Shown here piece by piece: positions 1 through 8,984 of a stretch of 64,000 nucleotides of DNA. Position 1 is the first letter of the stretch; each line of letters opens with the position of its first letter. The stretch is from JAABQG01 sp963726365 (GTDB taxonomy: Bacteria; Pseudomonadota; Gammaproteobacteria; Burkholderiales; Burkholderiaceae_C): assembly GCA_963726365.1 (NCBI GenBank), contig CAVSCI010000021.1, positions 274,443 through 338,442 on the forward strand, in the 5' to 3' direction. The notes beneath the pieces were generated by a model, which did no database searches, was not told where the DNA came from, and was given only the letters and a program-made list of their open reading frames with translations. The position numbers and the translations under genes are program-made.

Positions 1-1
1 G

Positions 2-733
2 TTGATCGGGCAATTGCTGGGCTTGACACTGCACAATGCCCGGATCGAGCGTGAGCGCTTGCGCCTGACGGTGATGAGAGAGCGTCAGGAAATGGTCAAT
101 GAAGTTCATGACGCCCTCGCGCAGACACTGGCCTACGTGAAAATGCGCCTTCCCCTGCTCAACGATGCGATGCTGGCGCACGACGACCCGCTTTCAATCA
201 AGTATTTCTCGGACGTCAAGAAGGCCGTGGGTGAGGTGCATCACAACCTGCGCGAAGTCATGACCTATTTCCGAACGCGCATGGATCCGCTTGGACTGCT
301 TCATGCGCTGCACGGCATCGGAGAGGGTTTTTTTGACCGTACCGGCATTGAACTGGAAATCCGGAATTCGGCGCAGAATCTGAACCTGACAGATGAGCAG
401 GAGGTTCAGGTGTTTCACATCGTTCAGGAAGCGCTTGCCAATATCGCAAAACACTCCATGGCCCGCCGGGCCTTCGTGACAATTGACAAGAATTCCCAAC
501 GGTTGGAGTTCCTGATTGAAGACGACGGACTGGGAATGACCGAGCCATTCGTTTCGACGATTGTCACCGCCGCCACGGGGCTGGGAGCTTCAAGGCACTT
601 TGGCCTGGAGATCATGCGGGGCCGCGCCCAGCGGCTGGGCGGCAGCATCGAGGTGGGGAGAAACGATGGCGGCGGCACCCGGGTGCGACTGGTAGTTCCG
701 GTGAGATCCTTGCCTGTGGAGGTTCACGCATGA
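2..733 (+). CDS. NarX-like sensor histidine kinase, C-terminal part (5' end outside window)
   Basis: This is the transmitter part of a two-component kinase whose N-terminus lies left of the window. Residues 1-20 look like the last helix of a GAF domain. The H-box EVHDALAQTL (phospho-acceptor H36, HisKA_3 type) follows, then a HATPase domain with VQEALANIAKHS near residue 145 and a glycine-rich ATP lid near 175-215. This is the NarX/UhpB class that partners NarL-type regulators. The stop overlaps the next gene's start (ATGA), so the two are translationally coupled. The signal cannot be told because the sensor part is missing. The position beside the dsr cluster suggests, but does not prove, a link to sulfur or redox control. 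Confidence 0.88.
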   Translation: MIGQLLGLTLHNARIERERLRLTVMRERQEMVNEVHDALAQTLAYVKMRLPLLNDAMLAHDDPLSIKYFSDVKKAVGEVHHNLREVMTYFRTRMDPLGLLHALHGIGEGFFDRTGIELEIRNSAQNLNLTDEQEVQVFHIVQEALANIAKHSMARRAFVTIDKNSQRLEFLIEDDGLGMTEPFVSTIVTAATGLGASRHFGLEIMRGRAQRLGGSIEVGRNDGGGTRVRLVVPVRSLPVEVHA

Positions 734-1428
734 AGGAACGCACACGTGTGATGCTGGTCGATGACCATGCGTTGTGTCGCAGTGGCCTGACCGAATTGCT
801 GGAACACCGCGGTGACATGACCGTCGTGATGGCCACCGGTGATCCGGCGCAGGTCGTACCGATGCTGCGCGAGCATCAACCGGACCTGATGGTTCTGGAC
901 TTGCGCCTGGCGACGACGGACGGTTTGAGTGTGCTTCGAATGATCCGTTCGGAAGGCTGCGAAACCCCGGTTGTCATTTTGACCATGAGTGACAGCGAGG
1001 ACGATCTGGCGGCCGCCCTGCGCGCTGGTGTTCGTGGCTATCTTCTCAAGGATATGGAGCCGGAGGAGGTGATTGACGCCATTGGCAGGGCGGCACGCGG
1101 TGAGATGGTCGTGGCATCGGCCATGACTCTGAAACTCGCGCAGATCCTGCAGTCCGGACCCAAAGTGTCGGTCATGGGGGACCTTGTGGCATCGCTTACC
1201 GAGCGGGAACGCGAGGTACTGGACCATGTCGCGCGAGGGCAGAGCAACAAGGTCATTGCGCAGGCGCTGGACATCAGTCACAACACGGTCAAGCTGCACG
1301 TGCGACACATCATGGACAAGCTCAACTTGCGCTCGCGGGTCGAGGCGGCCGTCTTTGCTTACGAGTACCGCCATTCCCCCGACGGCACCAAGGCTGCCGA
1401 TGCGTCGGCACACAAAGTTCGAAGCTGA
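730..1428 (+). CDS. NarL/FixJ-family response regulator
   Basis: A 232-residue DNA-binding response regulator. The receiver domain spans residues 5-120, with acidic pocket D11/D12, phospho-acceptor D57 in VLDLRL, and a conserved lysine in GYLLKD near 107. A LuxR-type helix-turn-helix follows at about 157-212 (LTEREREVLDHVARGQSNK). It overlaps the kinase gene by 4 bp and surely pairs with it. It converges on the last gene of the dsr transcription unit with about 20 bp between the stops, and I see no clear terminator hairpin there. The target genes are unknown. Confidence 0.92.
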   Translation: MKERTRVMLVDDHALCRSGLTELLEHRGDMTVVMATGDPAQVVPMLREHQPDLMVLDLRLATTDGLSVLRMIRSEGCETPVVILTMSDSEDDLAAALRAGVRGYLLKDMEPEEVIDAIGRAARGEMVVASAMTLKLAQILQSGPKVSVMGDLVASLTEREREVLDHVARGQSNKVIAQALDISHNTVKLHVRHIMDKLNLRSRVEAAVFAYEYRHSPDGTKAADASAHKVRS

Positions 1429-1449
1429 TCCGTTCTTGCAGTGGACTGA

Positions 1450-2238
1450 TCAGGTCGTCGTTTCCTGGGTCGCTGGCGTGAACCACGCCAGTGAATCATG
1501 CAGCTTGACGACCTCGCCGATGATCGTGAGGCACGGCGACTTCAGGCCCGCCTTCACAACCGTTTCAGGAATGTCGGCAAGTGTCCCGGTCACGACTCTC
1601 TGTGTGGAGATGCTGCCATCCTGCACCACGGCGACGGGGAGGGTAGGTGGAGCGCCATGCTGTATCAGCTGGCGGCATATTTCCGGAAGTCCTCCCAGGC
1701 CCATGTAGATGACCACGGTCTGGCAGGGTCTGACCAGGCTGTGCCAGTCCAGATCGGCGGTGCCGTCTTTCAGGTGCCCTGTCACAAACAGGCAGCTCTG
1801 TGCGTAGTCGCGGTGTGTCAAGGGAATTCCGGCGTAGCTGGACACGCCGGATGCCGCCGTCACGCCGGGGACGACCTCAAAGGCAACACCTTGTGCGGCC
1901 AAGGCCTGCAATTCCTCGCCACCGCGTCCGAAGATAAACGGGTCGCCGCCTTTGAGGCGCACCACCTGCTTGCCTTCACTGGCCAGTTTGACCAGTAGTC
2001 CGTTGATCTGTTCCTGCCGCATGGTGTGCTCGTTTCGGCGCTTGCCAGCGTAGATCCGTTCTGCCGACGGGGTGACGAAATCCAGAACAGCGCTGGAAAC
2101 CAGATGGTCATAGACAATCACGTCGGCCTGCTGTAGCAGCCGTACGGCGCGCAACGTCAACAGCTCAGGGTCACCTGGGCCGGCCCCGACCAGATAGACG
2201 CGCCCGGCAGACCCGGCCGCTGGTTTGATTTCGGCCAT
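1450..2238 (-). CDS. cobA: Uroporphyrinogen-III C-methyltransferase (siroheme synthesis)
   Basis: S-adenosylmethionine uroporphyrinogen-III methyltransferase (SUMT), which makes precorrin-2, the precursor of the siroheme used by DsrAB. The N-terminal signature VYLVGAGPGDPELLTLRA and the central segment VRLKGGDPFIFGRGGEE are diagnostic. At about 262 residues it matches stand-alone CobA rather than the fused CysG. The chosen ATG overlaps the dsrR stop by one base (TGATG); a TTG one codon earlier is possible. As the last gene of the dsr unit it would couple cofactor supply to sulfite reductase production. The ferrochelatase and dehydrogenase steps are not encoded here. Confidence 0.93.
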   Translation of the reverse strand: MAEIKPAAGSAGRVYLVGAGPGDPELLTLRAVRLLQQADVIVYDHLVSSAVLDFVTPSAERIYAGKRRNEHTMRQEQINGLLVKLASEGKQVVRLKGGDPFIFGRGGEELQALAAQGVAFEVVPGVTAASGVSSYAGIPLTHRDYAQSCLFVTGHLKDGTADLDWHSLVRPCQTVVIYMGLGGLPEICRQLIQHGAPPTLPVAVVQDGSISTQRVVTGTLADIPETVVKAGLKSPCLTIIGEVVKLHDSLAWFTPATQETTT

Positions 2239-2621
2239 CAATGGGTGCGCCCCTTGCTGGCGCAGCCGCCCGTGGCGCAGGCACCGCTGCCGCAGGCGCC
2301 GCTTGGTGCCGGCTCGGGGTCGACCTCGTCCTCGAAATCCCGGGCATCGATGAAGATGAAATTGAATTCGCCCGGGTTCAACTCGACGTAGTCCAGCACG
2401 GTGTCCGCCAGCAGCACCTGCGACTCGCCGGCAATCACGACCGCGACTCCCTTCAGGTCGAGCTTCATGTCCTCTTCGGTAGGGTCGTCGAAGCCCATGC
2501 CGTATTGCTTCGAGCCGTCCGGATCAATCTTTGCTGCGATACGCAGGGCCATCTCCTGGGCCCCGCTGCTCGCTGCCGCTTGCTGGATCTGTTGCGCTGC
2601 ACTGGTGGTCAATGTAAACAT
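2238..2621 (-). CDS. dsrR: DsrR, A-type iron-sulfur carrier-like protein
   Basis: A 127-residue IscA/HesB-fold protein found in dsr operons and linked in Allochromatium vinosum to production of the Dsr proteins. The fold part is residues 1-105. The three cysteines that hold Fe-S clusters in true A-type carriers are absent from the core, as is known for DsrR. This copy has a cysteine- and glycine-rich tail near residues 108-122 with three cysteines spaced CX4CX4C, which could bind metal. A strong AGGAG ribosome site precedes the ATG. It lies between dsrN (70 bp upstream) and cobA (1 bp overlap). Confidence 0.87.
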   Translation of the reverse strand: MFTLTTSAAQQIQQAAASSGAQEMALRIAAKIDPDGSKQYGMGFDDPTEEDMKLDLKGVAVVIAGESQVLLADTVLDYVELNPGEFNFIFIDARDFEDEVDPEPAPSGACGSGACATGGCASKGRTH

Positions 2622-2690
2622 ACGATGCTCCTGATCGGTTGAGGGCAGTGAGGTCTCACCTTGAATCGGTGAGTTTTGCCCCGGAATTTT

Positions 2691-4451
2691 CTAATGTTCG
2701 CCCTTGGTCTTCAAGAGTCCTGCCAGGCGGTTGCCTTGCTTCTGGGGGCCTCCGATGGGGAAAAGTTCATGAAGGTAGTGATTGTTGCCGTGCTTCGGCC
2801 CCCAGGCCTTGGCAAAGTGCCAGATCATCGCGCGCACTTGCGCCTGCACCCGGTGCTCATCGTAGTACGCGCGAAGGAAACGGATGACCTGCCAATGCTC
2901 ATCGGTCAGTACCAAGCCTTCCGCTTGCGCCTCTGCCCGTGCGAAGTCCTCGGACCAGTCGTCCAGGTTTTTCAGGTAGCCCTCGACGTCGGTGGCAATG
3001 GGCTGGCCATTGACTTCGACAGTCCGCATGTTGGCCACGGTCTGCCGTTTCGAAGAAACAGTTCTTGAACGGACAAAGGTCACAAACCGGGCCGCCCAGT
3101 CCGATCCCGCTCCGCTGCGCAGATGGGCATAGGAGGCGAGCACGTTGTGGTGAACGATGCCGTCGCGCTCACCATCCACACCATGACCCCGGACAACTCT
3201 GTAGGCAAATTTCTGGTCCGGTGCGAGATTTTCAAGGCTGGAGTAGTGAAATTCGTGCCCGCGCAGCGGCTGCGAGTCAATGCCCGTACCGGGGGACCAC
3301 GGCGCATCCGCAGTGGTCTGAAGTTCAACGTAGCCGCGGCCCACCGGCCGCTCGTGCATCACGACGTCCGCCGGCAGTGCGCCAGCCATCTGATAGACCT
3401 GTCCCTTCCACTGCAGGGTGCGGGCCAGGTACATCAGGCCGCCACACTCGGCATAGACAGGCAGGCCCGCATCGATGGCTGCACGGATGCCCTGACGCAG
3501 TGCCGCGTTGGCCTGCAGTTGCGCCATGAAAATTTCGGGGAAACCACCGCCGATGAACAAACCGTCCACTTCGGGCAGGCAGGTGTCGTGCAAGGTGTTG
3601 AACGGGATGATCTCGGCACCCGCTGCTTCCAGGGCGAGGAGATCGTCAGGGTAATAAAAACCAAACGCCGGGTCGCGTGCCAGGCCGATGCGAACCCGTG
3701 ACTGCAACGCGGGCTTGACGACCTCCGCCTCTGCCGGTGGCTCACTGCGCGCTGGCGCCAGCAGGGGGGAATGGTTTTCGGCGAGCTTCAACACCTGTGG
3801 CAAATCGACTTGCGCGGCGACCATCTCTCCCATGGCGCGCACGCGCTGTTCGGCATCGTCAATTTCATGGTTTGGCATCAGGCCCAGGTGGCGTTCCGCG
3901 ATGGCGAGCCTCGGGTCATGACCGATGGCTCCCAGTACCTTCACGTCGGTGTAGTGCTCGATCACGGCACGCAGCTTGGATTCGTGCCGCGCGCCTCCCA
4001 GTTGGTTCAGGATAACCCCGGCAATGAGGACACCTGTATCGAATGCCTGGTAGCCCAGGATGAGCGGCGCGATGCCGCGCGTCATGCCGCGCGCGTCGAG
4101 CACTAGCACGACCGGCAGGCCCAGCAGCTTTGCCAACGCGGCGTTGCTGTTGCTGCCGTCCAGTGCCAAACCGTCGTACAGGCCTTTGTTGCCTTCGACG
4201 ATGCAGATGTCAGCTTGGGCGGCGTGATGCCTGAAGCAGCCGGTGATCTGCCCGGCCGTCATCAGGAACGGATCAAGGTTGAAGCAGTCGCGCCGGCTGG
4301 CCGCGCTCAGCCACATCGGGTCGATGTAGTCGGGTCCTTTCTTGAAGGGCTGCACGGCCATCCCCTGGGCCGTAAGCGCAGCGCACAAGCCGACCGTGAC
4401 GGTGGTCTTTCCCGAGGATTTGTGCGCGGCCGAAACCAGAAAACCCGACAT
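2691..4451 (-). CDS. dsrN: DsrN, cobyrinate a,c-diamide synthase-like amidotransferase fused to a DsrC-like domain
   Basis: Residues 1-465 are a CobB/CbiA-type glutamine amidotransferase. There is an N-terminal ATP-binding motif SAAHKSSGKTT, and a C-terminal class I glutaminase with nucleophile cysteine in VYAECGGLMYLAR and histidine in HEFHYSSL. In dsr operons DsrN is thought to amidate siroheme. Residues 475-586, encoded by 2691-3029, are an in-frame DsrC/TusE-like domain (GYLKNLDDW, TDEHWQVIRFLR, HELFPIGGPQKQG). It lacks both redox cysteines of the DsrC arm. DsrN is normally near 460 residues. No stop and no convincing ribosome site separates the two parts. A masked gene boundary caused by an assembly indel cannot be excluded. 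Confidence 0.88.
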   Translation of the reverse strand: MSGFLVSAAHKSSGKTTVTVGLCAALTAQGMAVQPFKKGPDYIDPMWLSAASRRDCFNLDPFLMTAGQITGCFRHHAAQADICIVEGNKGLYDGLALDGSNSNAALAKLLGLPVVLVLDARGMTRGIAPLILGYQAFDTGVLIAGVILNQLGGARHESKLRAVIEHYTDVKVLGAIGHDPRLAIAERHLGLMPNHEIDDAEQRVRAMGEMVAAQVDLPQVLKLAENHSPLLAPARSEPPAEAEVVKPALQSRVRIGLARDPAFGFYYPDDLLALEAAGAEIIPFNTLHDTCLPEVDGLFIGGGFPEIFMAQLQANAALRQGIRAAIDAGLPVYAECGGLMYLARTLQWKGQVYQMAGALPADVVMHERPVGRGYVELQTTADAPWSPGTGIDSQPLRGHEFHYSSLENLAPDQKFAYRVVRGHGVDGERDGIVHHNVLASYAHLRSGAGSDWAARFVTFVRSRTVSSKRQTVANMRTVEVNGQPIATDVEGYLKNLDDWSEDFARAEAQAEGLVLTDEHWQVIRFLRAYYDEHRVQAQVRAMIWHFAKAWGPKHGNNHYLHELFPIGGPQKQGNRLAGLLKTKGEH

Positions 4452-4463
4452 CTCGGCCTGAAC

Positions 4464-5681
4464 TCAGGCCGCAGCAGCGGCGCGTTGCGTACTGTCCTTG
4501 TCGGCGCCGTCCAGACGTGCCGGCAGGAAACCCAGGAATTTCATCGCCAGCATGACGATCAGGCCCGCAATGGCGATGCCGCTGAAGCCCAGCAGCCACT
4601 CCGGCAGGGTGGGCGTGTAGGAGTTCACAACACCATCATAGAAACTGCTGCTCACCTGCCGGCCGGGGAAGATCACCAGCGGGAAGGCCTGGCCGCCGAC
4701 GATGGTGACCCACATCTGGGCAAATCCGCCGCCCACAACCAGCGAGGTGGCCGCCACGATGCGGCCGCGCAACTCGCCAATGCGCGGGTGCATCAGCAGG
4801 ATCATGGGAACGATTCCGCCGAGCACCACCTGACCCAGCCAGAACAGTGCGGTGTGCACGCCACCCTCGAGCAAGATGAAGCGCTCAAAATCATGGTGCT
4901 TGGTGAAATAAAGGTTGGTCAGGTGAAAGACCAGCACGAAATAAAGCCCCGCCGCGACGAAGATGACCTGCAGCCGTGCAAAACGCGCCAGAAGGCCGGC
5001 ATCCAATGAGCGCTTGCTTCCGTTGAAGGCCAGCATGAGTACCAGCAGGAAGACGGCCAGGCCATAGCTGAGCGACAACGCGATGAACAGGGGGGCAAAC
5101 AAGGCGGAATCAAACGCCTGCCGCGCGACCAGGAAGCCAAAAATCGAGCCCGTGCCGGTGGTAAGCGCCATGCGCCAGACAAAGGCGAAAAGACCCGCCA
5201 TTGGTGTAAAACGTTGCGCGCTGCGCTCCATCATGGTCCACAGGTAAGCGATCACAAAACCCATGAATCCGGAGTACAGGAAGATGTTCAGGGCAAAGAT
5301 CGACTTGAAATTGAAGTGCGTCATGGCCACGATCAGGCGGTCGGGCCGGCCCAAATCGAGCATCAGCACGGTCAGGCCGCCGAGCAGCAGCGCGATCGCC
5401 AGCAGTCCGGACAAGGGCGCCAGTGGCTTGAATTCGGTCTTGCCGAAAACCGAGGCCATCGAGGCCACGTTCAGTGCGCCCGAAGCCGCTACAACCAGAA
5501 ACACGGCAAACACATGTGGCAAGCCCCAGACGATCTGGTTGTTCATGCCTGTAACGATATGGCCGTTGTGCTCGATGTACCAGACTGCCCCCATGCCGAT
5601 TGCAGTGACCAGCGCCAGCGCTCCCAGCAACAGGTAGTAGCCACGACTCGTGCCGTCCAGTTCACGCAGGGTGATTTTCAT
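4464..5681 (-). CDS. dsrP: DsrP, NrfD/PsrC-family quinone-interacting membrane subunit
   Basis: A 405-residue hydrophobic protein with about ten predicted membrane helices, belonging to the NrfD/PsrC family. In the DsrMKJOP complex it passes electrons between the quinone pool and the periplasmic subunits DsrO and DsrJ. It sits directly after dsrO (18 bp gap) and before dsrN (12 bp gap), the standard dsr order. The ATG start is followed by a short N-terminal segment and then the first helix (YYLLLGALALVTAIGMGAVW). No frameshift or missing segment is visible. Confidence 0.92.
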   Translation of the reverse strand: MKITLRELDGTSRGYYLLLGALALVTAIGMGAVWYIEHNGHIVTGMNNQIVWGLPHVFAVFLVVAASGALNVASMASVFGKTEFKPLAPLSGLLAIALLLGGLTVLMLDLGRPDRLIVAMTHFNFKSIFALNIFLYSGFMGFVIAYLWTMMERSAQRFTPMAGLFAFVWRMALTTGTGSIFGFLVARQAFDSALFAPLFIALSLSYGLAVFLLVLMLAFNGSKRSLDAGLLARFARLQVIFVAAGLYFVLVFHLTNLYFTKHHDFERFILLEGGVHTALFWLGQVVLGGIVPMILLMHPRIGELRGRIVAATSLVVGGGFAQMWVTIVGGQAFPLVIFPGRQVSSSFYDGVVNSYTPTLPEWLLGFSGIAIAGLIVMLAMKFLGFLPARLDGADKDSTQRAAAAA

Positions 5682-5699
5682 GGGTCATGCCTTCCTGCA

Positions 5700-6479
5700 T
5701 CAAATGCCGCTGTAACGCACGCCGGTGTTCAGATTGAGGTCTTCTCGAATCTGGCGTGAGGGATAACTGGCCAGGCGTCTGGAAATTTCGCTGTTCGGGT
5801 CGTTCAGATCGCCGAAAAGAATCGCGCCGTGGCCGGCGTCCGAGCAAGCGCTCACGCAGGCGGGCATCTCGCCTTTGTCCACCTTGTGGACGCAGAGCGT
5901 GCAGCCTTCCACCGTGCCCATGCCCCGGGGGACGTCGGCCTTCTGGTTGCTCAGCGGCTGATGGACGAACGAGCGTGCCTTGTACGGGCAGGCCATGACG
6001 CAGTACCGGCAGCCAATGCAGATGTGCTTGTCGACCAGCACGATGCCGTCGGCTCGCTTGAACGAGGCGCCTGTGGGGCAGACATCGACACAGGGTGGCT
6101 CGGCGCAGTGCTGGCACATCATGGGAAGGGACTGGGTCTTTCCCGTGCGAACCTCCTTGATTTCTATCTTGCGAATCCACTGGGAGTCCGTTGCTCGGGT
6201 TTCACCCGAAAGACCATTTTCCGTGTTGCAGGCGGTGACGCAGTCGGTGCAGCCACTGGCACATTTTCCACTGTCGATCAGCATGCCCCAGCGGACCTTG
6301 CTGCTGGCGCCCCGGCTTGGCGCGGTGTCCGCAGTTGCCGCCTGCGCGATCTCGATCAGGCGCACGCCGGGAGCGATCATGACGCCCGCAAGACCGGCTG
6401 CGGCGACGCTCAGGAAACCGCGCCGTCCCGACGTCGACTTTGGTGGCTGGATGGAGGGGGACTTGGTGTCCTGCGTCAT
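5700..6479 (-). CDS. dsrO: DsrO, periplasmic ferredoxin-like iron-sulfur subunit
   Basis: A 259-residue exported iron-sulfur protein. The twin-arginine signal SGRRGFLSVAAAGLAG lies at about residues 17-35, so it is exported folded by Tat. Several [4Fe-4S] cysteine clusters follow (CASGCTDCVTAC, CQHCAEPPCVDVCPTG, CIGCRYCVMACPY and a CTLC group), as in NrfC/PsrB-type electron carriers. It bridges DsrJ and DsrP in the DsrMKJOP complex. The start was chosen because its ATG overlaps the dsrJ stop (ATGA), although the open frame extends further upstream. Confidence 0.92.
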   Translation of the reverse strand: MTQDTKSPSIQPPKSTSGRRGFLSVAAAGLAGVMIAPGVRLIEIAQAATADTAPSRGASSKVRWGMLIDSGKCASGCTDCVTACNTENGLSGETRATDSQWIRKIEIKEVRTGKTQSLPMMCQHCAEPPCVDVCPTGASFKRADGIVLVDKHICIGCRYCVMACPYKARSFVHQPLSNQKADVPRGMGTVEGCTLCVHKVDKGEMPACVSACSDAGHGAILFGDLNDPNSEISRRLASYPSRQIREDLNLNTGVRYSGI

Positions 6480-6979
6480 GGCTTGACCTGTTGCTGCAGC
6501 GCCAGCCCTTGCACCTGCGGTGCAGCGGCGGTTTGAGAAGGCTTTTCCTGGGGTGACGGGGGATTGGCGGCTGTTGGTGCTGGCTTGCTGGAATGGCACT
6601 CAAAGCAGTCAATCCTGACCGCGGCGAAGGCATGGCAACTCTGACAGAAGTTGGTGCTTGCCGCTGCCACGCTGCCGGTAGCCTGGCTGGCATGGCAACC
6701 GATGCACGCCTTCAGGCTGTACTTCGCGCCTCGAATGCCGCCGTGCATGGTGTCGTCGCGCTGGTGCTTGAGCAGATCCATATGATTGCGTCGCATGAGG
6801 GCGGGATCTTGGACGCACTTGTCGCCACGGGCGCTCTCGATGATCGGGAGAGGCACTCGTCCCGCTGCGACCTGGGGCCCTGCCCCGCTGGCGCTGGCGG
6901 TAAGGGCGGTCGCCGTCAACAGGCCCATCGCGACAACCCGGCAAACCGACCTGAAGGAAAAGCCAGCGAAAGGGCGCAT
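6476..6979 (-). CDS. dsrJ: DsrJ, periplasmic triheme cytochrome c
   Basis: A 167-residue cytochrome with an uncleaved or cleavable N-terminal signal (residues 1-33) and exactly three haem c sites: CIGCH, CQSCH and CFECH. DsrJ is the periplasmic cytochrome of DsrMKJOP, known for an unusual His/Cys-ligated haem. The tail after the last site is proline-, alanine- and glutamine-rich and probably flexible. The start at 6979 follows a GGGGGA-type ribosome site and lies 5 bp after the dsrL stop. The end overlaps dsrO by 4 bp, so J and O are coupled. Confidence 0.92.
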   Translation of the reverse strand: MRPFAGFSFRSVCRVVAMGLLTATALTASASGAGPQVAAGRVPLPIIESARGDKCVQDPALMRRNHMDLLKHQRDDTMHGGIRGAKYSLKACIGCHASQATGSVAAASTNFCQSCHAFAAVRIDCFECHSSKPAPTAANPPSPQEKPSQTAAAPQVQGLALQQQVKP

Positions 6980-6983
6980 GAAG

Positions 6984-8942
6984 TCAGTCCCCCAGCCCCA
7001 TCTGGATGTAGCCAGTGGGGCACACGTCCGCGCAGATGTGACAGCCGATGCACTTGCTGTAGTCGGTATCCACATAGCGTCCGATCGTCGACTTGGACTT
7101 CGGCACCTTGAACACCGCAACCTGCGGGCAATAGACCACACAGTTGTCGCACTCAAAGCACTGTCCGCAACTCATGCAGCGCTTGGCCTCGGCCACGGCC
7201 TGGGCTTCCAGCAATGGCTGCAGCCGCTCCTCGAAGTTGTTCAGCGCCTGCTCGGAGGTCAACGATACGATGCCTCGCCGGTTGCGCGGGACGAAGGGAA
7301 AATGGCCCAGGAACAGCTCCTTGTGCGAAATCACGTAGCGGTCCGAGCGGTTGTCGAAGTTGTGAATCGCCGCGGTGCTCTTGTCGGTTCCGCGGATCGG
7401 TTCATGCACTTCGCTGAAGGCCAGGCCTTTCTCGATCATCTTGCGCTTCAGATCAAAGGTGTGGACGTCAATCTTGGGGCGCTTCTCCAGCGCTTCGCTT
7501 TGCAGAAAGCGATCAATACCATCAGCGGCAATCGCTCCGTGTCCAATCGCCGTGGTCAAAAGATGCGGGCGCACCACGTCACCGCCGACAAAGAAGCCGG
7601 GCTGCCCCTGCACCTGGTAATTCTTGTCGCTGTTGATGGCGCCCTTGCCGTTGTTGAACTCGTCCAAGCCGGTGAAATCGACCGCCTGGCCAATGGCCGA
7701 GACGATCAGGTCGGCCGGGATGTCTTCTTCCGTGCCTTCGATGTTCTTGATATCAAGCCGTCCGCCGACGATTTTCGCTTCGCAGCGCACAATCCGCAGG
7801 GCAATCGCGCGACCGTCTTCGCTACGGATCACTGCGAGCGGCGCCATGCCGCCGCGAATGGTGATGCCTTCGGACAAGGCGTGTTCCACTTCGTGCCGGG
7901 TGGCCTGCATCTTGTCCACGTCAAAGATGGTGGTCAGCGTGACTTCCGCACCCTGGCGGACTGAAGCCTCGGCAACATCGTGCGCCACATGACCGGTAAT
8001 GGCGTGTTCCGGGCGATCGGACTCATGGATCTTGTCGATGTGACCCAGACGGCGGGCCACGGTCGCTACGTCAATGGACGTGTCGCCACCGCCAACCACC
8101 ACGACGCGCTTCCCCACATGACGCAAGCGACCGTCGTTGAAAGCCTTCAGGAAGGACGTTGCGGTGACGCAATTAGGAGCCTCAGCACCTTCCACGGGCA
8201 GTGCCCGACCGGCTTGCGCGCCCAGCCCCAGGAAAACGGCATCAAATTCAGCGCGGATCTGCGTCATGCTGATGTCGGTTCCGATGCGGCAGTTCAGGCG
8301 GGTCTTGATGCCGAGGTCCAGAATGCGCTGGATCTCGGCATCAAGGATGTCGCGTGGCGTGCGAAAGCCAGGGATGCCGTATCGCATCATGCCGCCAAGC
8401 TCCGCGCGCTCGTCAAAAAGGGTCACGTCATGGCCTTTGAGCGCGAGTTGGTACGCAGTGGACAGGCCGGCCGGTCCGCCACCGATCACGGCGACCGTCT
8501 TGCCGGTTTGCACCGTCGGCTTTGGAAACGCGAGCTGGTTCTTGATGGCGTAGTCACCGAGGAAATGTTCGACCGAGTTGATGCCAACAAAGTCTTCCAC
8601 CTGGTTGCGGTTGCAGCCTGATTCGCATGGCGCTGGACAGACCCGGCCCATCACCGAGGGGAACGGGTTGGCTTCGGTCAGGCGGCGAAACGCGTACTCC
8701 TGCCAAGCCATACCGGTGGGAGGCTTCTCGATTCCGCGAACGATGTTGAGGTAGCCTCGGATGTCTTCCCCCGCAGGGCAGCTCCCCTGGCAGGGTGGCG
8801 TGCTTTGAATATAGGTCGGACACTTGTGCGAGTGCCCGGCATCAAAGATGTCCTTCTGGAATGAGCGCACCTTGTTGTCGCCGTCTTTGTAACGCCGAAA
8901 GTTGAGGGGTTTTGCGGTGACGTTTTCGATGGTGGTGGACAT
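6984..8942 (-). CDS. dsrL: DsrL, FAD/iron-sulfur NAD(P)H oxidoreductase
   Basis: A 652-residue cytoplasmic flavoprotein related to the glutamate synthase small subunit. An N-terminal cysteine-rich Fe-S region (STPPCQGSCPAGED, CPAPCESGCNRNQ) precedes an FAD-binding motif near residue 150 (VIGGGPAGLSTAYQ) and an NAD(P)H-binding motif near 285 (VVVVGGGDTSIDVA). The C-terminus carries two ferredoxin clusters (CMSCGQCFECDNC, CIGCHICADVCPTG). In sulfur oxidisers DsrL is essential and links electrons from DsrAB to pyridine nucleotides. It lies between dsrK and dsrJ as usual. The start has an upstream AGGAG-like site. Confidence 0.94.
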   Translation of the reverse strand: MSTTIENVTAKPLNFRRYKDGDNKVRSFQKDIFDAGHSHKCPTYIQSTPPCQGSCPAGEDIRGYLNIVRGIEKPPTGMAWQEYAFRRLTEANPFPSVMGRVCPAPCESGCNRNQVEDFVGINSVEHFLGDYAIKNQLAFPKPTVQTGKTVAVIGGGPAGLSTAYQLALKGHDVTLFDERAELGGMMRYGIPGFRTPRDILDAEIQRILDLGIKTRLNCRIGTDISMTQIRAEFDAVFLGLGAQAGRALPVEGAEAPNCVTATSFLKAFNDGRLRHVGKRVVVVGGGDTSIDVATVARRLGHIDKIHESDRPEHAITGHVAHDVAEASVRQGAEVTLTTIFDVDKMQATRHEVEHALSEGITIRGGMAPLAVIRSEDGRAIALRIVRCEAKIVGGRLDIKNIEGTEEDIPADLIVSAIGQAVDFTGLDEFNNGKGAINSDKNYQVQGQPGFFVGGDVVRPHLLTTAIGHGAIAADGIDRFLQSEALEKRPKIDVHTFDLKRKMIEKGLAFSEVHEPIRGTDKSTAAIHNFDNRSDRYVISHKELFLGHFPFVPRNRRGIVSLTSEQALNNFEERLQPLLEAQAVAEAKRCMSCGQCFECDNCVVYCPQVAVFKVPKSKSTIGRYVDTDYSKCIGCHICADVCPTGYIQMGLGD

Positions 8943-8984
8943 AACGGAGTCTCCTGATGTTTGAATACGCAGCGCTGGGATGGA

